Origin: Lineus longissimus
Lineage: Eukaryota > Nemertea > Pilidiophora > Heteronemertea > Lineidae
DNA length: 60,000 bases
Assembly: GCF_910592395.1 (NCBI RefSeq)
Contig: NC_088323.1
Span: forward strand, 3,722,001-3,782,000
Reading direction: 5' to 3'
A model generated the notes under the pieces. The model was not told where the DNA came from. It saw only the letters and a program-made list of their open reading frames with translations, and ran no database searches. The translations under genes were made by a program, and so were the position numbers. Within the stretch, counting starts at the first letter, position 1; each line of letters starts with the position of its first letter. Below are positions 13,796 through 25,800 of this stretch, one piece after another.

Positions 13796-13845
13796 GTCTT
13801 CTTCTTCATCATCTTCTTCCACTCCTCCGCCTCCTCCTCCTCCTT
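13796..13845 (+). repeat. TCT/TCC microsatellite-like tract
   Basis: An imperfect TCT, TCA and TCC triplet run. Frames here give Ser or Pro runs and should not be read as a protein. Confidence 0.8.
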
Positions 13846-15284
13846 TAGTATTTGATATGCATTTGAAGGTGTTTTTTTGCCAGGACCAAAGTGCTCAATC
13901 AGTGTCAGAGGCCAGCGTAGCCCTAATAAGTGTTTTCTCCTTTAGTAAATGGACTGATTGGGGATGGGACACAAAGTGTTTCAAGACACTTGTGTACTCT
14001 TCCGCATAATATACCATGACTTTTCTATTACTATACATATCGTTGTTCAGAGCCACCAATAGTGTCTTGAACACAACACCATTAGTAATGGCAAATGTAA
14101 ATGTCAAGTCTCTCGTTACATACTAGTAGCTCATTTAGGCTAATTAACAATGAGACTGAGACCTTGTACATGTTGTGACCTCAGGCTATATTGATGGAGA
14201 AATTGATGTATCTTAACATGGAGGCTTAGACTGTACCATATTGGAGTCTTGTGCGCCGTGACCTATCTGTACAATCGAAACTTCGTTAAGTAAGGTCAAT
14301 TGGCAGTGAGTCGAAAATCTAACAGCACTCTTTGACATCGACGATGAAATTGACAACCAGGCTTGTGGTCCATTTGTGAATTAGCTACATTGATTGTGTA
14401 CCCACACTGGATAGAAAATTAATACTCAGTTATAGGGGGAAGTGGCTGCCGACCATCATGATTTTCTCACAACCACCAGTGCACTTTTTTGCACATTTGG
14501 CGCTTTAAGACGACGAAAGAGCTGTTATTGCTCAGCTCACAAGGGAATGGTAAATCTTTGATGGGTTAAGTATTTTCAAACTTCTCACAAAGTGCAATGA
14601 AACTCTCGCGACCCCTCCATCAGGACCTTGAAAGACTAAATTACCTCCTTATACTACTCCATCACCTCGGCATTACTGACAACACTACCTAAATTACCTC
14701 GTCTCTCACCCAAAATCAGTATCGAATCATGCAGTGATTATCAATGATCACATGACGAAATTGAATTAGGCAACGTAGGTGTTATTGACGGCGACAGTTC
14801 CAACCACTCCCAGTTGGATGGTGGATACAACCCTTTGGGGCCCGCCATATTGATGTTATTATCCCATTAATGATCTTAACGGTAGTTGCATTGCTAAACA
14901 TGGTGTTTATTTGACTGCTAGCTCCGCTGTGTTCCACCCACTTCAAGTGGGAAGGATATGAGATAGAAGTATCTTTCGAGACATCTAATTGTGGTCTTGA
15001 TGCAAAATTTAGGAATTTCTGTGGGTCAGTGAGATGACCTCGGGAAAGGGGTGACATTTTTTTTCAGGAAATCTTGCCTTGATCTGATTAATAACCTCAG
15101 AAAATGTGGTGCTGATTCTCTAGCGTGTATAGATCAACGATGAGACCGTCAGTTTTATCTTTTTATTTTTGTAACACCCTGTAGTCCTATTCTCAACAGT
15201 AGGTGAGCTCTTTCTAGCCTTATAATCTGCAGTGATTTATTTCAGAAAGAATATCACGTATTGATCATTTTGTGCGATATCGGC

Positions 15285-15715
15285 TTTATTGACCAATGGC
15301 TGTTTACATCAAACATACAATAACTTGTCTAGGGAAAGTTGCGCATGACAGGCATCAGGCAATGTATGCCCTGTGTCAAACTAAAACATACCACATATTA
15401 CAAATTGATATTTCTGCAATATTGGATTTATTGACCAACGGTTGTTTACATGAAACATGATAAAAGTGGCTGCCTAGGGACAGTTGCAGATGACAGACAT
15501 CGGAACATCGTATACTGTGCATCAAGAAAAACACACCACACGTTGCAAATGGATTGGCAAACGAATGTCAGAATGTCATATTTCTGATAAGTTGGTTTAT
15601 TGACTAATGGTTCTTTACATCAAACATGATTCAACCAGCTGCTTGGGGCCAGCTTCATGTGACAATTTTACGACGTCACATACTGGGTGTCAAATAAAGT
15701 ATATCCTACTTTTGA
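15285..15715. repeat. Divergent tandem triplication, about 142-169 bp units
   Basis: Three units begin TTTATTGACCAATGGCTGTT (15285), TTTATTGACCAACGGTTGTT (15427) and TTTATTGACTAATGGTTCTT (15596). Each has a TTTACATCAAACAT-like block and a later GACA block and CATAC or ATAC block at matching distances. Confidence 0.75.
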
Positions 15716-16717
15716 TTCTTGATAGCTCTTTTGTTTTTGCTGGAAGTCGTCGAGACATGGAAAAAAATTGGCAGGAAACCAAGGCTGTCTCGCTAAAACA
15801 TAGCAGAGTCATTAACCATTTTTTAAACAATCATTATATGGGTGTGGTGTCTGCTTTTGTTTTTCTTCTCTCAATCAGAAAAGTGATATACTATATTTTG
15901 CCATCCAGGTAGTTGTGCCAGATGTACTTTAACTTCGTGTTCGTAAATAAACGAATGTAAGCCCACCCAAGCTACACCTACACACTGTATATATGCCTAT
16001 CCACCATCCTAAAAACCAGGGTCAGTTGTATTCTCTCCCCTCGCACACATCACTTGCTGTGGAAGTTTGGGGATATGATGCTATAGAACGAGGCAAACTC
16101 TTTGGTTACCATCAGAGAACTAACTTTATTTGCTATAATACTAATCTTGCCAAACCTTGGCTTCTGAAGAAAGCATGAGTCACTTCCTGTTTCTTGGTGT
16201 GGGAAGGCCTTTAAGATATACAGAACCCGAGTGACCATCCCTAGATTGGTGAAATGTACCAGAAACGGATGTCTTCTGTACCAGTCGCCAGGACCTAGCG
16301 TGGGCTGAATTGACACTTGATGTACTTTAGTATATTCGGGATGACAATTCCCGACACTTGCCCTGGTTTTTGAGACACAATTTGGTACATATATTATCTT
16401 CGAAAGGCAGGGGTGCAGTTCAACCGACAATCCTGCTGGTAGCCAATCTCAGGGCCGAAGCTCGGTAAAACCCGACAAATCTCCACCCAAACCTCCATCC
16501 TTTAATCGTGATTACTGTTACGCAGTGATCGCTGTCAATAGTTTTCATTTCCCCTGGGAACAATTGAGGGTGTGGCGCTACGTCTGTGCCGTGTTATTTG
16601 TTGAGGCACCTCTACTTATCAGTTCATCAATAAGGGAGGAGATTGCATCAGTCAACATCAATATATGATCGGCAAAGTAAATATCGATCCTGCTTTTGGC
16701 CGCCAGAGTTTGCCGCA

Positions 16718-16756
16718 ATGGCTGAAAGTTTACTTAAGGAAGTGATACCGAGTTAG
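16718..16756 (+). promoter_or_regulatory. Short upstream ORF before the candidate first exon
   Basis: An ATG in strong context (G at -3, G at +4) opens a 12-codon frame (MAESLLKEVIPS) ending in TAG at 16754-16756, 38 nt before the candidate main ATG. If the leader is transcribed through here, this uORF could lower or condition translation of the RING protein. It depends wholly on the exon at 16795 being real. Confidence 0.3.
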
Positions 16757-16794
16757 AGGTATTGGTCACCAATCGGTGCAAGGGTGGGCCTAAA

Positions 16795-16878
16795 ATGTCG
16801 GCCAAAACTGAGGTGGCCGCCGAGATTCTGTGCGAAATGACAGTGGTGTTTGGTGATACAACCATCGCAGGCAGTGAG
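16795..16878 (+). CDS. Candidate first coding exon of the RING gene
   Basis: Starts with ATG in a good context (A at -3) and runs 28 codons (begins MSAKTEVAAEIL, ends TIAGSE) to a consensus donor GAG|GTAAGC. It ends in phase 0, which is what the exon at 42360 needs. The peptide is acidic and looks coding, without low complexity. The link to the RING exons 25.5 kb away is inference from phase, strand and the lack of other candidates in between; no transcript is available here. It could belong to another gene or be chance. Confidence 0.45.
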
Positions 16879-19800
16879 GTAAGCTAAATACTGTTAGTCA
16901 CCGTAGACACGGCAGATGCAGTCCTGGTGGCCTAAAATCCTCAGTATTCGACCATGCAAAGGGTACAGAAAGATACGACCAGGCAAAAGGTTCTGGTATT
17001 CATTTCACGGATGTGCCAATCTAAACTCCCAGCATCCTGAATAACGCCTCAGCTTATGTATGACTGACATCGCCAAAACCCGGCTCTGAGTGGTCAAGTC
17101 CACTGTAATTGATATCAGACCGCGGTGATGAAGCGTGCCAAGTGCGTCGCAGGCAGTCTGAGTGCTGGCGATTGTGGCCATTAGGTGTAAGGGACACTTC
17201 CCCAGGGTGTTTCGCGAAATGTAGGATGAGTGAAAATCTTCGGTTGAGGCAACAATGATGTGTCCACAATGTTAATGGCTGGTACTGAGTGTACCAGTCC
17301 AGATAATACAAGAGCTCAATTGGTGAGCTCTTACCAAGACGAGACTCAGTGTTTTTTCAGGCAGATCTGGCCAAAGGTATTTGGTTCATCTCTTGTCACT
17401 GAACTGTAAGACATGTAGTGTGATCAGAAATAGTGATGTTACACAGCCCTGGGCAGCCTTGGTCATAGTTCACCGGCTTAAGTTGACACCGTGAAAGAGC
17501 ATTGGTTAGGTCTATTCTGAAGTTACTCTAGTGTTGTGCAACACCACTATCTTTTGGTAAATGTGATCTGGTCACATTCCTGAGTTCAACTATGTACCTT
17601 TGGCCAGAACGATATGAAAAACACTTTCGGTGAAACAGAGAGATCCCAGCTGCTTGACTGATCGCTGTCAAAAAAAACAAGTCACTGTTCATGATAAATG
17701 AGGCCGTCGCGTGCTTCCGATGCGGTGAGCCACCATCTTCAATCTCAACCGACCAATCACATTAAGAGATCATAAATTTAAAATCGTAACATTTGTCATC
17801 GAGGAAATTTGTAGGCAACTTGGGAGGAGATTTGTCAGCAACGTCGATTGGGTAAATTTATCTCGGATGTAAAAACCTTGTCGATATTCGTCACTTGGGA
17901 TGCGCTGCATGTGTCGTTTATTACATGTCCGCTCAACCACGAAATCAAACTCACGGCTATTCATCTAGATGTTCTTTCTCCTGTTCTTTTTTTGTGGGAT
18001 GTTACGTGCACGCTGTATCATGAAAAAATGGACCAATTTGAACTTAGAAATAAAAACCCACTTATCTAGATGTCATTTCTCATGTTTTTCTTTTCTGTGG
18101 GATGTTTCGCTGTGTCATAACAAAAATCAATTTGAGGAAAAAAATAAAGGGGGATGGATGAAACCTGGCTACTAGCTCTGCAGCTGTGGGCTCTTTTGCA
18201 GTTTAGCTGTTGGTGTTGGCTGGCTAAAGTTTAGATTCATCACTGACTAAACGAATCTAATTACTGATGATAAAAAAGAGATAAAAGGTCATAACTCCTG
18301 AACAAAATATATCAATCCTCTTTTATCGATGTGTTTTACAACATGATTTGATGGTAAACTATTTGATGTTTGTCGTAAATCATGCACTAATGAGCGGTTT
18401 ATTCTTTTGATGATTGATTTTTTATGTGCTGATAATGATTTTGATTCATCCATCAAAATGCTTGCTTATCAAGACACTGTTTTATATATAGGGTAAACAT
18501 CGCGCATTATCTTTGAAATGTTTTTCATGTCGTCCTAGCCAGAGATGCTTAGTTGAACTCAGGAATGTGACCAGGTCACATTTACCAAAAGATAGTGGTG
18601 TTGCACAACACTAGTTTTTCCTCAGGGAAGGTCTGACCAATGCTCTTTCACTGTGTCAACTAAAGCCGGTCAACTATGACACCGGCTGCCCAGGGCTGCA
18701 TAACACTTCTGTGATCACACTACTACTACTACAGTTTAGTGAGCCAGATCTATTTGAAAAACATTTTTAAGGGAGAAGTTGGACACGCCAATGCTTCCAG
18801 TTGGACTGGTCCATCTCCATGATCATTGCAAAAACACCCAATTGCACTTACAACAGTTCATGTCTGGAGCACATACGAAAGTGTGACTGTGGGCCCCGAT
18901 ATTGCAGAGTACGTCTGCTCAAGAAAATCAAACCTCCACACTCATCCAATCATGTCAAAATGAATACTCTACCTTGTTCCATCAAGTTATATCATGATTA
19001 TGTCAAAGCGTTACTAACTGAGCAATTTTTCATAGTTTCACATCAGGCGCTGTGATAATTCCTCCCCGGAGGTGATTCCGCCATTATGTTTGCACCGTTT
19101 TATAGGCAACTGATTTATGCGGTTTGTTTGTCAGTCGCATCACTGACGACTGATACCGTTACAGGAGTCATTAAAGTTTGCTCTATCTGTTGTGTTAACC
19201 CCTGATGATGGTGCGTTCCTTTTCATTTTAGACTTGTATTGAGGATTTATGACTGTGTCTTGGTTCACCACACAAGAGGGCCAAGATCAAACCGGACATC
19301 ATCCTGATTTGTAATGAAAATACACTCTACTAGAAACTGCTCAAAGTCCTGGGAATGCTTGAAATTGACTATAAAATATCGGAGGCACTACACAGCGATT
19401 TCCTTTTGCCTCCACAATTAGCCTTATATCGCATCAGGCAAAACAGGTTTAAACCTTTTCGGAGCGAGGGCCCCCAAGATCCCTGTAATGGCAACATCAG
19501 TTGCCCGCCCACTACGCCCAAAAAATTGCTGGATCCACCCGTTTTACCCCTGACCTATGCTGCTACCTCCATCTCTTTCTCAGCTCTTCGTCATTTAACT
19601 ATTAAGTAGGCAAATATTAAATCCCAAAATGAGCGTGAAATTGAAAGGTTATAACTGTGATCTGCGGGAATCATAACAGCCAATGAGGCGTATTTAACGA
19701 CTGTCCAATCATCAGGGCCCGAGGCCATTTGTTAAAGACGGAAATAGGTCATGCGGTCAGGATATCACGGTATCCAAGGTGAACTTGATAAAGTGGTGGC

Positions 19801-22800
19801 CATGGCAGAAGAAAATAGCCAGCAAGGCAGTCACCTTCCGTTATTGATTTCCGTCGTCATCACCCTGGTTTGGTTCTGTCCATCAGTACAGATCTGATGT
19901 CTGATGCGGTAGCAGCCTCAGTGTCAACATGACGACAGCGAGGCCAAATTGGCAAGATCAAATAGAGCGTTTCCTTTGCAGTGACAGTCATGATTGGTAC
20001 AGTCAACATATTGCTGTGATGAAAAAGAAACTGGTATATTTTCCGAATCGGAGAGAGCAATGCCAATACTCTCTCCCATTCAGAAGAGCACAAAGCTCTG
20101 CCACGATGATGAGGTACAGTACAGTGGAACCCTCTCTAATGACACTGTCTATTATGGACACTAGTTTTTGTCAAAGATTGGTTGTTTCCATTCAATTTGA
20201 CTTCTCCAATCAAGACTTACACATCTCTATAAAAGACAGTACTTATCAGTCTCGATGGTGTCTTTAGAGAGGTTCTATGTTCATCACATGGAAGGGCCAC
20301 CTCACTGAAAGCATCAGCATCAGAAACCTGCATCTCAGTAGGCATAATGTAGAGCGTGTTGTTCTCTAAAGCTTGGAATCAACTGACTCGAATCCGCATA
20401 TACTTGGACACCCAATCAGCCATCCTGTCGACATTGTCAGCCGTGATTGTGATATATAGCATTGGTTACTCACTCTGACTACAAATCGGTCACAACGCAG
20501 ACCTTCATCCCGCACTTGACGTGAAACTACCCTATGAATTGCTACTACAATATCTTTGGTTGACATGGGCAATGATTAATTTGATGAGATGCTTTGTCCG
20601 CACAGCAAGGTGCATTCCAAATCACAGAAAAGTGACTCGAAGTTTGATAAATCTTCTCCCTTTATTGCCTGTGCATCACATTTCTTAATATCTCACATTA
20701 TTTGCACGTTTCCGATGAAAAATGTCGGCCATCTTGGCTGGACGTCTGTCCATTACTGTTGGTCATCATTCAAGCGCTCCGATCACCTGTCTGTTGGTAT
20801 TATCAACGATGACTTATGACAATGGTGTATGATCTTATCTATTGTTGGATGATATCAGCAGAGTTGGTCAGGGGCAATATGAACAGCTCCCAAGATAGAT
20901 GGTCTTGCTCAGATTTCTTCTATGACAACGTAAGCTCCTCTGGTCAAATGTGATTTTTGACTTATGACAGCGGATTACTATCGTCTCTATTGTTAAGGTG
21001 ATTGGTGGATGGAGGGGATATTTCTGCACAGCAAATCTATTGACAAAAATAGAATGAATCCATTTTGACCCATTTCTTCAGTTGAAGACCTTTACTCAAA
21101 TGTCTTCCTTCATATATCTCTATTGGCTTAGTCGAACAGATTAGGATTATTTTGTGAAGCTCTTATGTAATGAGGGCATTTACGGCGATGTCAGCAGGCT
21201 GTTACTTAGAAGGAAATTTCATTTGACTGAAGGTCAAATCAAAGCTCGCTCCCATATCAGCCGACCTACGGCCATTTATTCCATCCCAGTGCGTCCATCA
21301 GTTAAATCGCTCTGATTGCCTGAGTTTCGCTCGTCATGCTACGGGGGGCATTTCACCTGTGACTAATGATACACTACAGCTCTTTTCAGAATTTGCAGCT
21401 GCCGTCGAAGCGAAGCAGCGAGAAACATCGCACGCCAGTGGACAATTGGAATTAGAAACTTAATGGAGTGAAAACGAATTGATAGTTGCTATTTCTTTTG
21501 CATGTATACCTCGAGTGAAATTATGTTCCGATATTGCAATTTTTCATCTATTGATCACGATTTCTTTCTTCGTGTTTATTTATGGTCAAATCAGTTTTAA
21601 TTCTTCAGAAGTTGATTTATTTAACATACACAGTATGGACGAGGTGTTGTCGTGATTGTTATCAAGTGGTTTGTTTTGAATTGGTATCATAAATTAGTTA
21701 AAAGGAACCTTGTGATGTTATCAATAAAATGTTGATTTATTGATTGGTAATTTTTTTTAAATCAAGAGGAAAGTTTGATTTATTATAAACAATATTTCTG
21801 TCGATTTTCTCTGGGGTCAGTCTCGCCTGCTTTCAGAAGTCTTGCCTGGTACATGTAGGTCAACGCATTTACATGTTGTATACGGTATCGTCTGGTGGTT
21901 GCTTATGCGGGGAGTTTTCCTCTAATAACGAAAAAAAAGGCTCCATTCTAAGATTTCTTTATTGCAGGTCACAAATCCAATAATGTAAAAAAATAAGTTT
22001 AATCAACGGTAAACATCTCATCTCGCAAAGTGAACAAATTACTGGTTCTACCCAGGTTTAATTACAAATCTTATCAAAAATTAATCTGCTTCAGTAATTT
22101 ATCGATGCGATAAATTTTTGTAGCAAACCTGGAAACTGCTTCGTTGATTAACCCCTTGTGAATTAAGGCTATCCAGGTAACGTACCCAATGATAATATGT
22201 TTCCTTCTAATAAGATCGGCGGTCCTGCAGTCGGCTTTCACAAGGAGCACCAATAAATCTGAGTGAACTTGAACAAGACACTTCACGTGTTTGCTTCTGT
22301 CGACGTAAAAGCATAAATCGATACCAGACTTGACTGGGAAGTGACCAGCAATGGACCGGCATCAAATCCAGCCGGACCAATACTCCTGATCCCTCGATAA
22401 AACTCTAGGTTAGTTCGGGCCTGGATCGACATGATACCTTACTACTCCCTGCCACTTACATGTCGGGAAAGTAAAGGTGCATGAACTCAGATGAAATCAG
22501 AGTCTGCAATAAATCAAGATGTATTTATTATTTATAAGATGTGTAATTAAACCTGGGAAAAATCAACAATTTCTTCTGATTAATTATATCGATCATGTTC
22601 TGGCAAATGCGCCAGATGTTGTTCGGCGTTAAAGGTCAAGGTCGCCTCTTGAGCTGACGAGGTGCTCAATACATGCTTCCCGAAGTTGGTGGCTTGCATT
22701 GGAACTAACCTTTTCCCCCTTGTCCGTCATTAAAGGCATTCAAGTGTGTTGGCCAACCATGACTATCTCCTTTGTCCCTCCACCATAACGCCTAGTTTCC

Positions 22801-25800
22801 CCTTATGACATCACTATTTCGGACACTCAGCGCCCCATTTCTGGAAAGGTGTTTAGTACAGGGTATTGCCGAGGACCTATCGGTTGGATGTCCAGTCCAT
22901 TCCCAGCCCATACTTGGCGATCTCCTAGTAGATGGGAGGATCATTTGGTTTATTGGTACGAGCGGTATTGTCCCCTTAAATTTGCTGAGTGTGGGATAGG
23001 AGAGTAAAAGGCTTTCGCATCATTCTAACGGAACTCCAGCTTTTCCTTTCAAAATTCAAAACAATTCAAACTATAACTTTTATCACTTAGTAGACTCACT
23101 GGACATTAAGGACACCCGCGTGCAAGAATCATGTCGACATACGCGCAGTCACTGCCCGGTCGACTCTACTGACACATATATTACTATAAGTAGTGTATGG
23201 TTTCAACTTATCCACCCAATTTCCGCCAATGTATTGGTTTGCTTTCACCGTAGTACGATAGGGAGTGAAGTGTTTTCATAACAACAGTAACACTGGCTTC
23301 ACTTTCCGTCAAACTTTTTAACCCTTGAAGTCCGAGAACTTCTGCATTCACAGGTAATACATAATTTGCAGTGTTGAATGTCACATGGCTGCTGTACATT
23401 ATACAATAAGAAATTAATGAAGCTCAGCGCACATTTGACATGATGTCTTCGAATGGTAATAAAAAAGGCCGAAAATTCTCTTTTAAATCCTTACACAAAG
23501 GCCTTTGTCTATCCATGATGGACATGTTTTATTGCTTTGAATGACCATGTGGTGAAACTAGAGCACATTTGCTTACATGTACGTGTTTTTTATGCTCAAT
23601 TGTCTCCTGCTCCTCAAGGACAGACAACTTTTGCAGATTTAAAGAGAAGAGGAACCATCTGGTTTTTCTTCCTAAATGGATTCCTACAACAAATTGTCCA
23701 CTCGGGGAATTATCTGCGATTTTTCTGTATTGAAACCATAGAAAACAGCGCCTTTGTAACACTGATCCGCCGCAATAAACGTGTCAATTTCCTTATTCAG
23801 AACTCCCAGGTGGCTGTGCTGTACTTTATCTGATATCACTTTACGCATGTTTTATGGTTTAGTAACAAAACTCCATGGTCGTGGTTGTTATTTTTTGTAT
23901 GTTTTTCTGTCCTGGGGGATGGAAAGTTGTGGCTCATGTTTGATATTGAAATAGTCCATTGCAATTCGCTAAATAATTCCATTGTTTTATTGATGAATAG
24001 TGGCTCAAGTCAGTTATTTTTATAACGAAAGGATGCTATTTGCTATTTTTCTGATCCGCAAAATATCAAAACAAATTCCAGTACGGCGAAACATAAAAAA
24101 GAATTCAATAATGGAAAGCATTTTTGAAGTTCAGAAAGGATGAAGTCATTTCTGATGCCAATTGTTTTTAGTTCCTGTGTTCTGAATACTTGATTATCTG
24201 GCATGGCCAATATGAAAATCATTCTTTGTGAGAAGGCATCGGCTTTGAAACGACGATACTCCGCATAAAAACATCTCCTTACGCATCAAGAATTCCCGTG
24301 TGGCAATTCACTGGCGTCAGGGACTTTAAAACCTGATAACAAGGCTAGATGATTAGATTAAAGTGGATTTTATTGACAATTGGTTTTAGTGTTAGTGGAT
24401 TACATGAATTGTGGAAGGTTTCAAAAGGATCAGATTTTATCAAATACAATGGTCGTTGAATTCAATGGTTTAAGAGTTAATGGATTACATGATTTGGGTA
24501 ATGCTTCTAGAAACATTACGTAGCTACAAAAGGTATGACGTAATAACAAAAATAAGGCTCACTTAAATATTTTATCCATCTTGCCACTACTACAACTGGT
24601 ATGACCCTCAAAGGCCACCCGTGGGCGCGTCTGTTTCAAATGTTGACGTTAAACTGAACGACTTTGTGCAAGACGATACAACTTGGAACATCCTCTAAAC
24701 TAGTCCACAAGTTGGTTCCAAAGAAGTATCTCGTAGATCTCGTAGGCAGCAAAAACTATCTTGCATCAATAGGGTATCTTATCTATTTCAGTCGACCAAT
24801 CCATTAAGTCATTACTTTAGGCCATCTAGTCTTTGATCTATTCTATGTAGAGTCTTGCAAAATATCACATCAAAGTTGCCCTGTTCGTATCTTTGAATTA
24901 AAGGTAGTCAGCCTGTGAGCAGTGGGTAACTGATGTATTGCGGACGAAATGAATGACTGTCACTATACATGCTTCCCGAAATTGGTGGCTTGCATTGGAA
25001 CTAACTTTTCCCCCTTGTCCGTCATTAAAGGCATTCAAGTGTGTTGATCAACCATGACTATCTCCTTTGTCCCTCCACCATAAGGCATAGTTTCCGCTTA
25101 TGACATCACTATTTCGGACACTCAGCACCCCATTTCTGGAAAGGTGTATAATAAGGCTGATGTTAAAAATTAGAAAAATTTACTCAAATGTAAAAAATGT
25201 CCAACTATATAAAAACTGAATACAACTTTCAACAAACTGAAATGCAACAAGAAATACCAAGTTTTCTAAAATTTGAGTATTTCCATTTTCCATAGCCACC
25301 AGTTAAAACAGCCAACACGACCAGCATACACCTCGTTACACGTCAAGTCTCGATGTCCATTAGAACCATATCCTAATGTAAGAACCATATCTTGTTGACA
25401 TTGGGAACGATAGTGGCGTGCCATGTCAGACTTTAGCTGGTTACTCTAAGGTAATACCCATATCACGGTTGATATAAATGACAAATGGTGTGCATCCGAA
25501 ACGGCGGGCACCTTATAACTGCGCAATTTGGCAACACGTGAAAGTTATACGTCCACGCGCCAGAGCAATTCGACTGGCTAGACCAATCGGAAATCTTGTT
25601 ATGAACGGGTGCAAATCTGAATGTTCGTTGACAAATTGCGTGCCTAACGATTCAAATGGGGCATGCCAACGATTCAAATTGTCTTAATTGATGATTAGAA
25701 AAGGCACATATTATTCAATATTCTAATGAATGTATTGAAATGTCCAAGTTGACTTTGATATGGTGTTTTTGAACCAATGTTTATTGAAAATGATTGTGTA

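Larger units (their letters stand above)
10938..15284. other. No gene seen
   Basis: Holds the weak B-box remnant at 12375, a G-rich tract near 12948-12966 and the triplet tract at 13796. A frame at 11948-12151 has a partly protein-like look (DLDKLHREEF) but no recognisable family and no splice partners. Confidence 0.55.

Noticed and set aside
13761-14009. Frame with Ser and Pro runs
   Set aside because: Generated by the TCT/TCC tract; no coding evidence on either side.
16050-16430. Minus-strand frame of 126 codons
   Set aside because: No recognisable protein; overlaps equally open short frames on the other strand.
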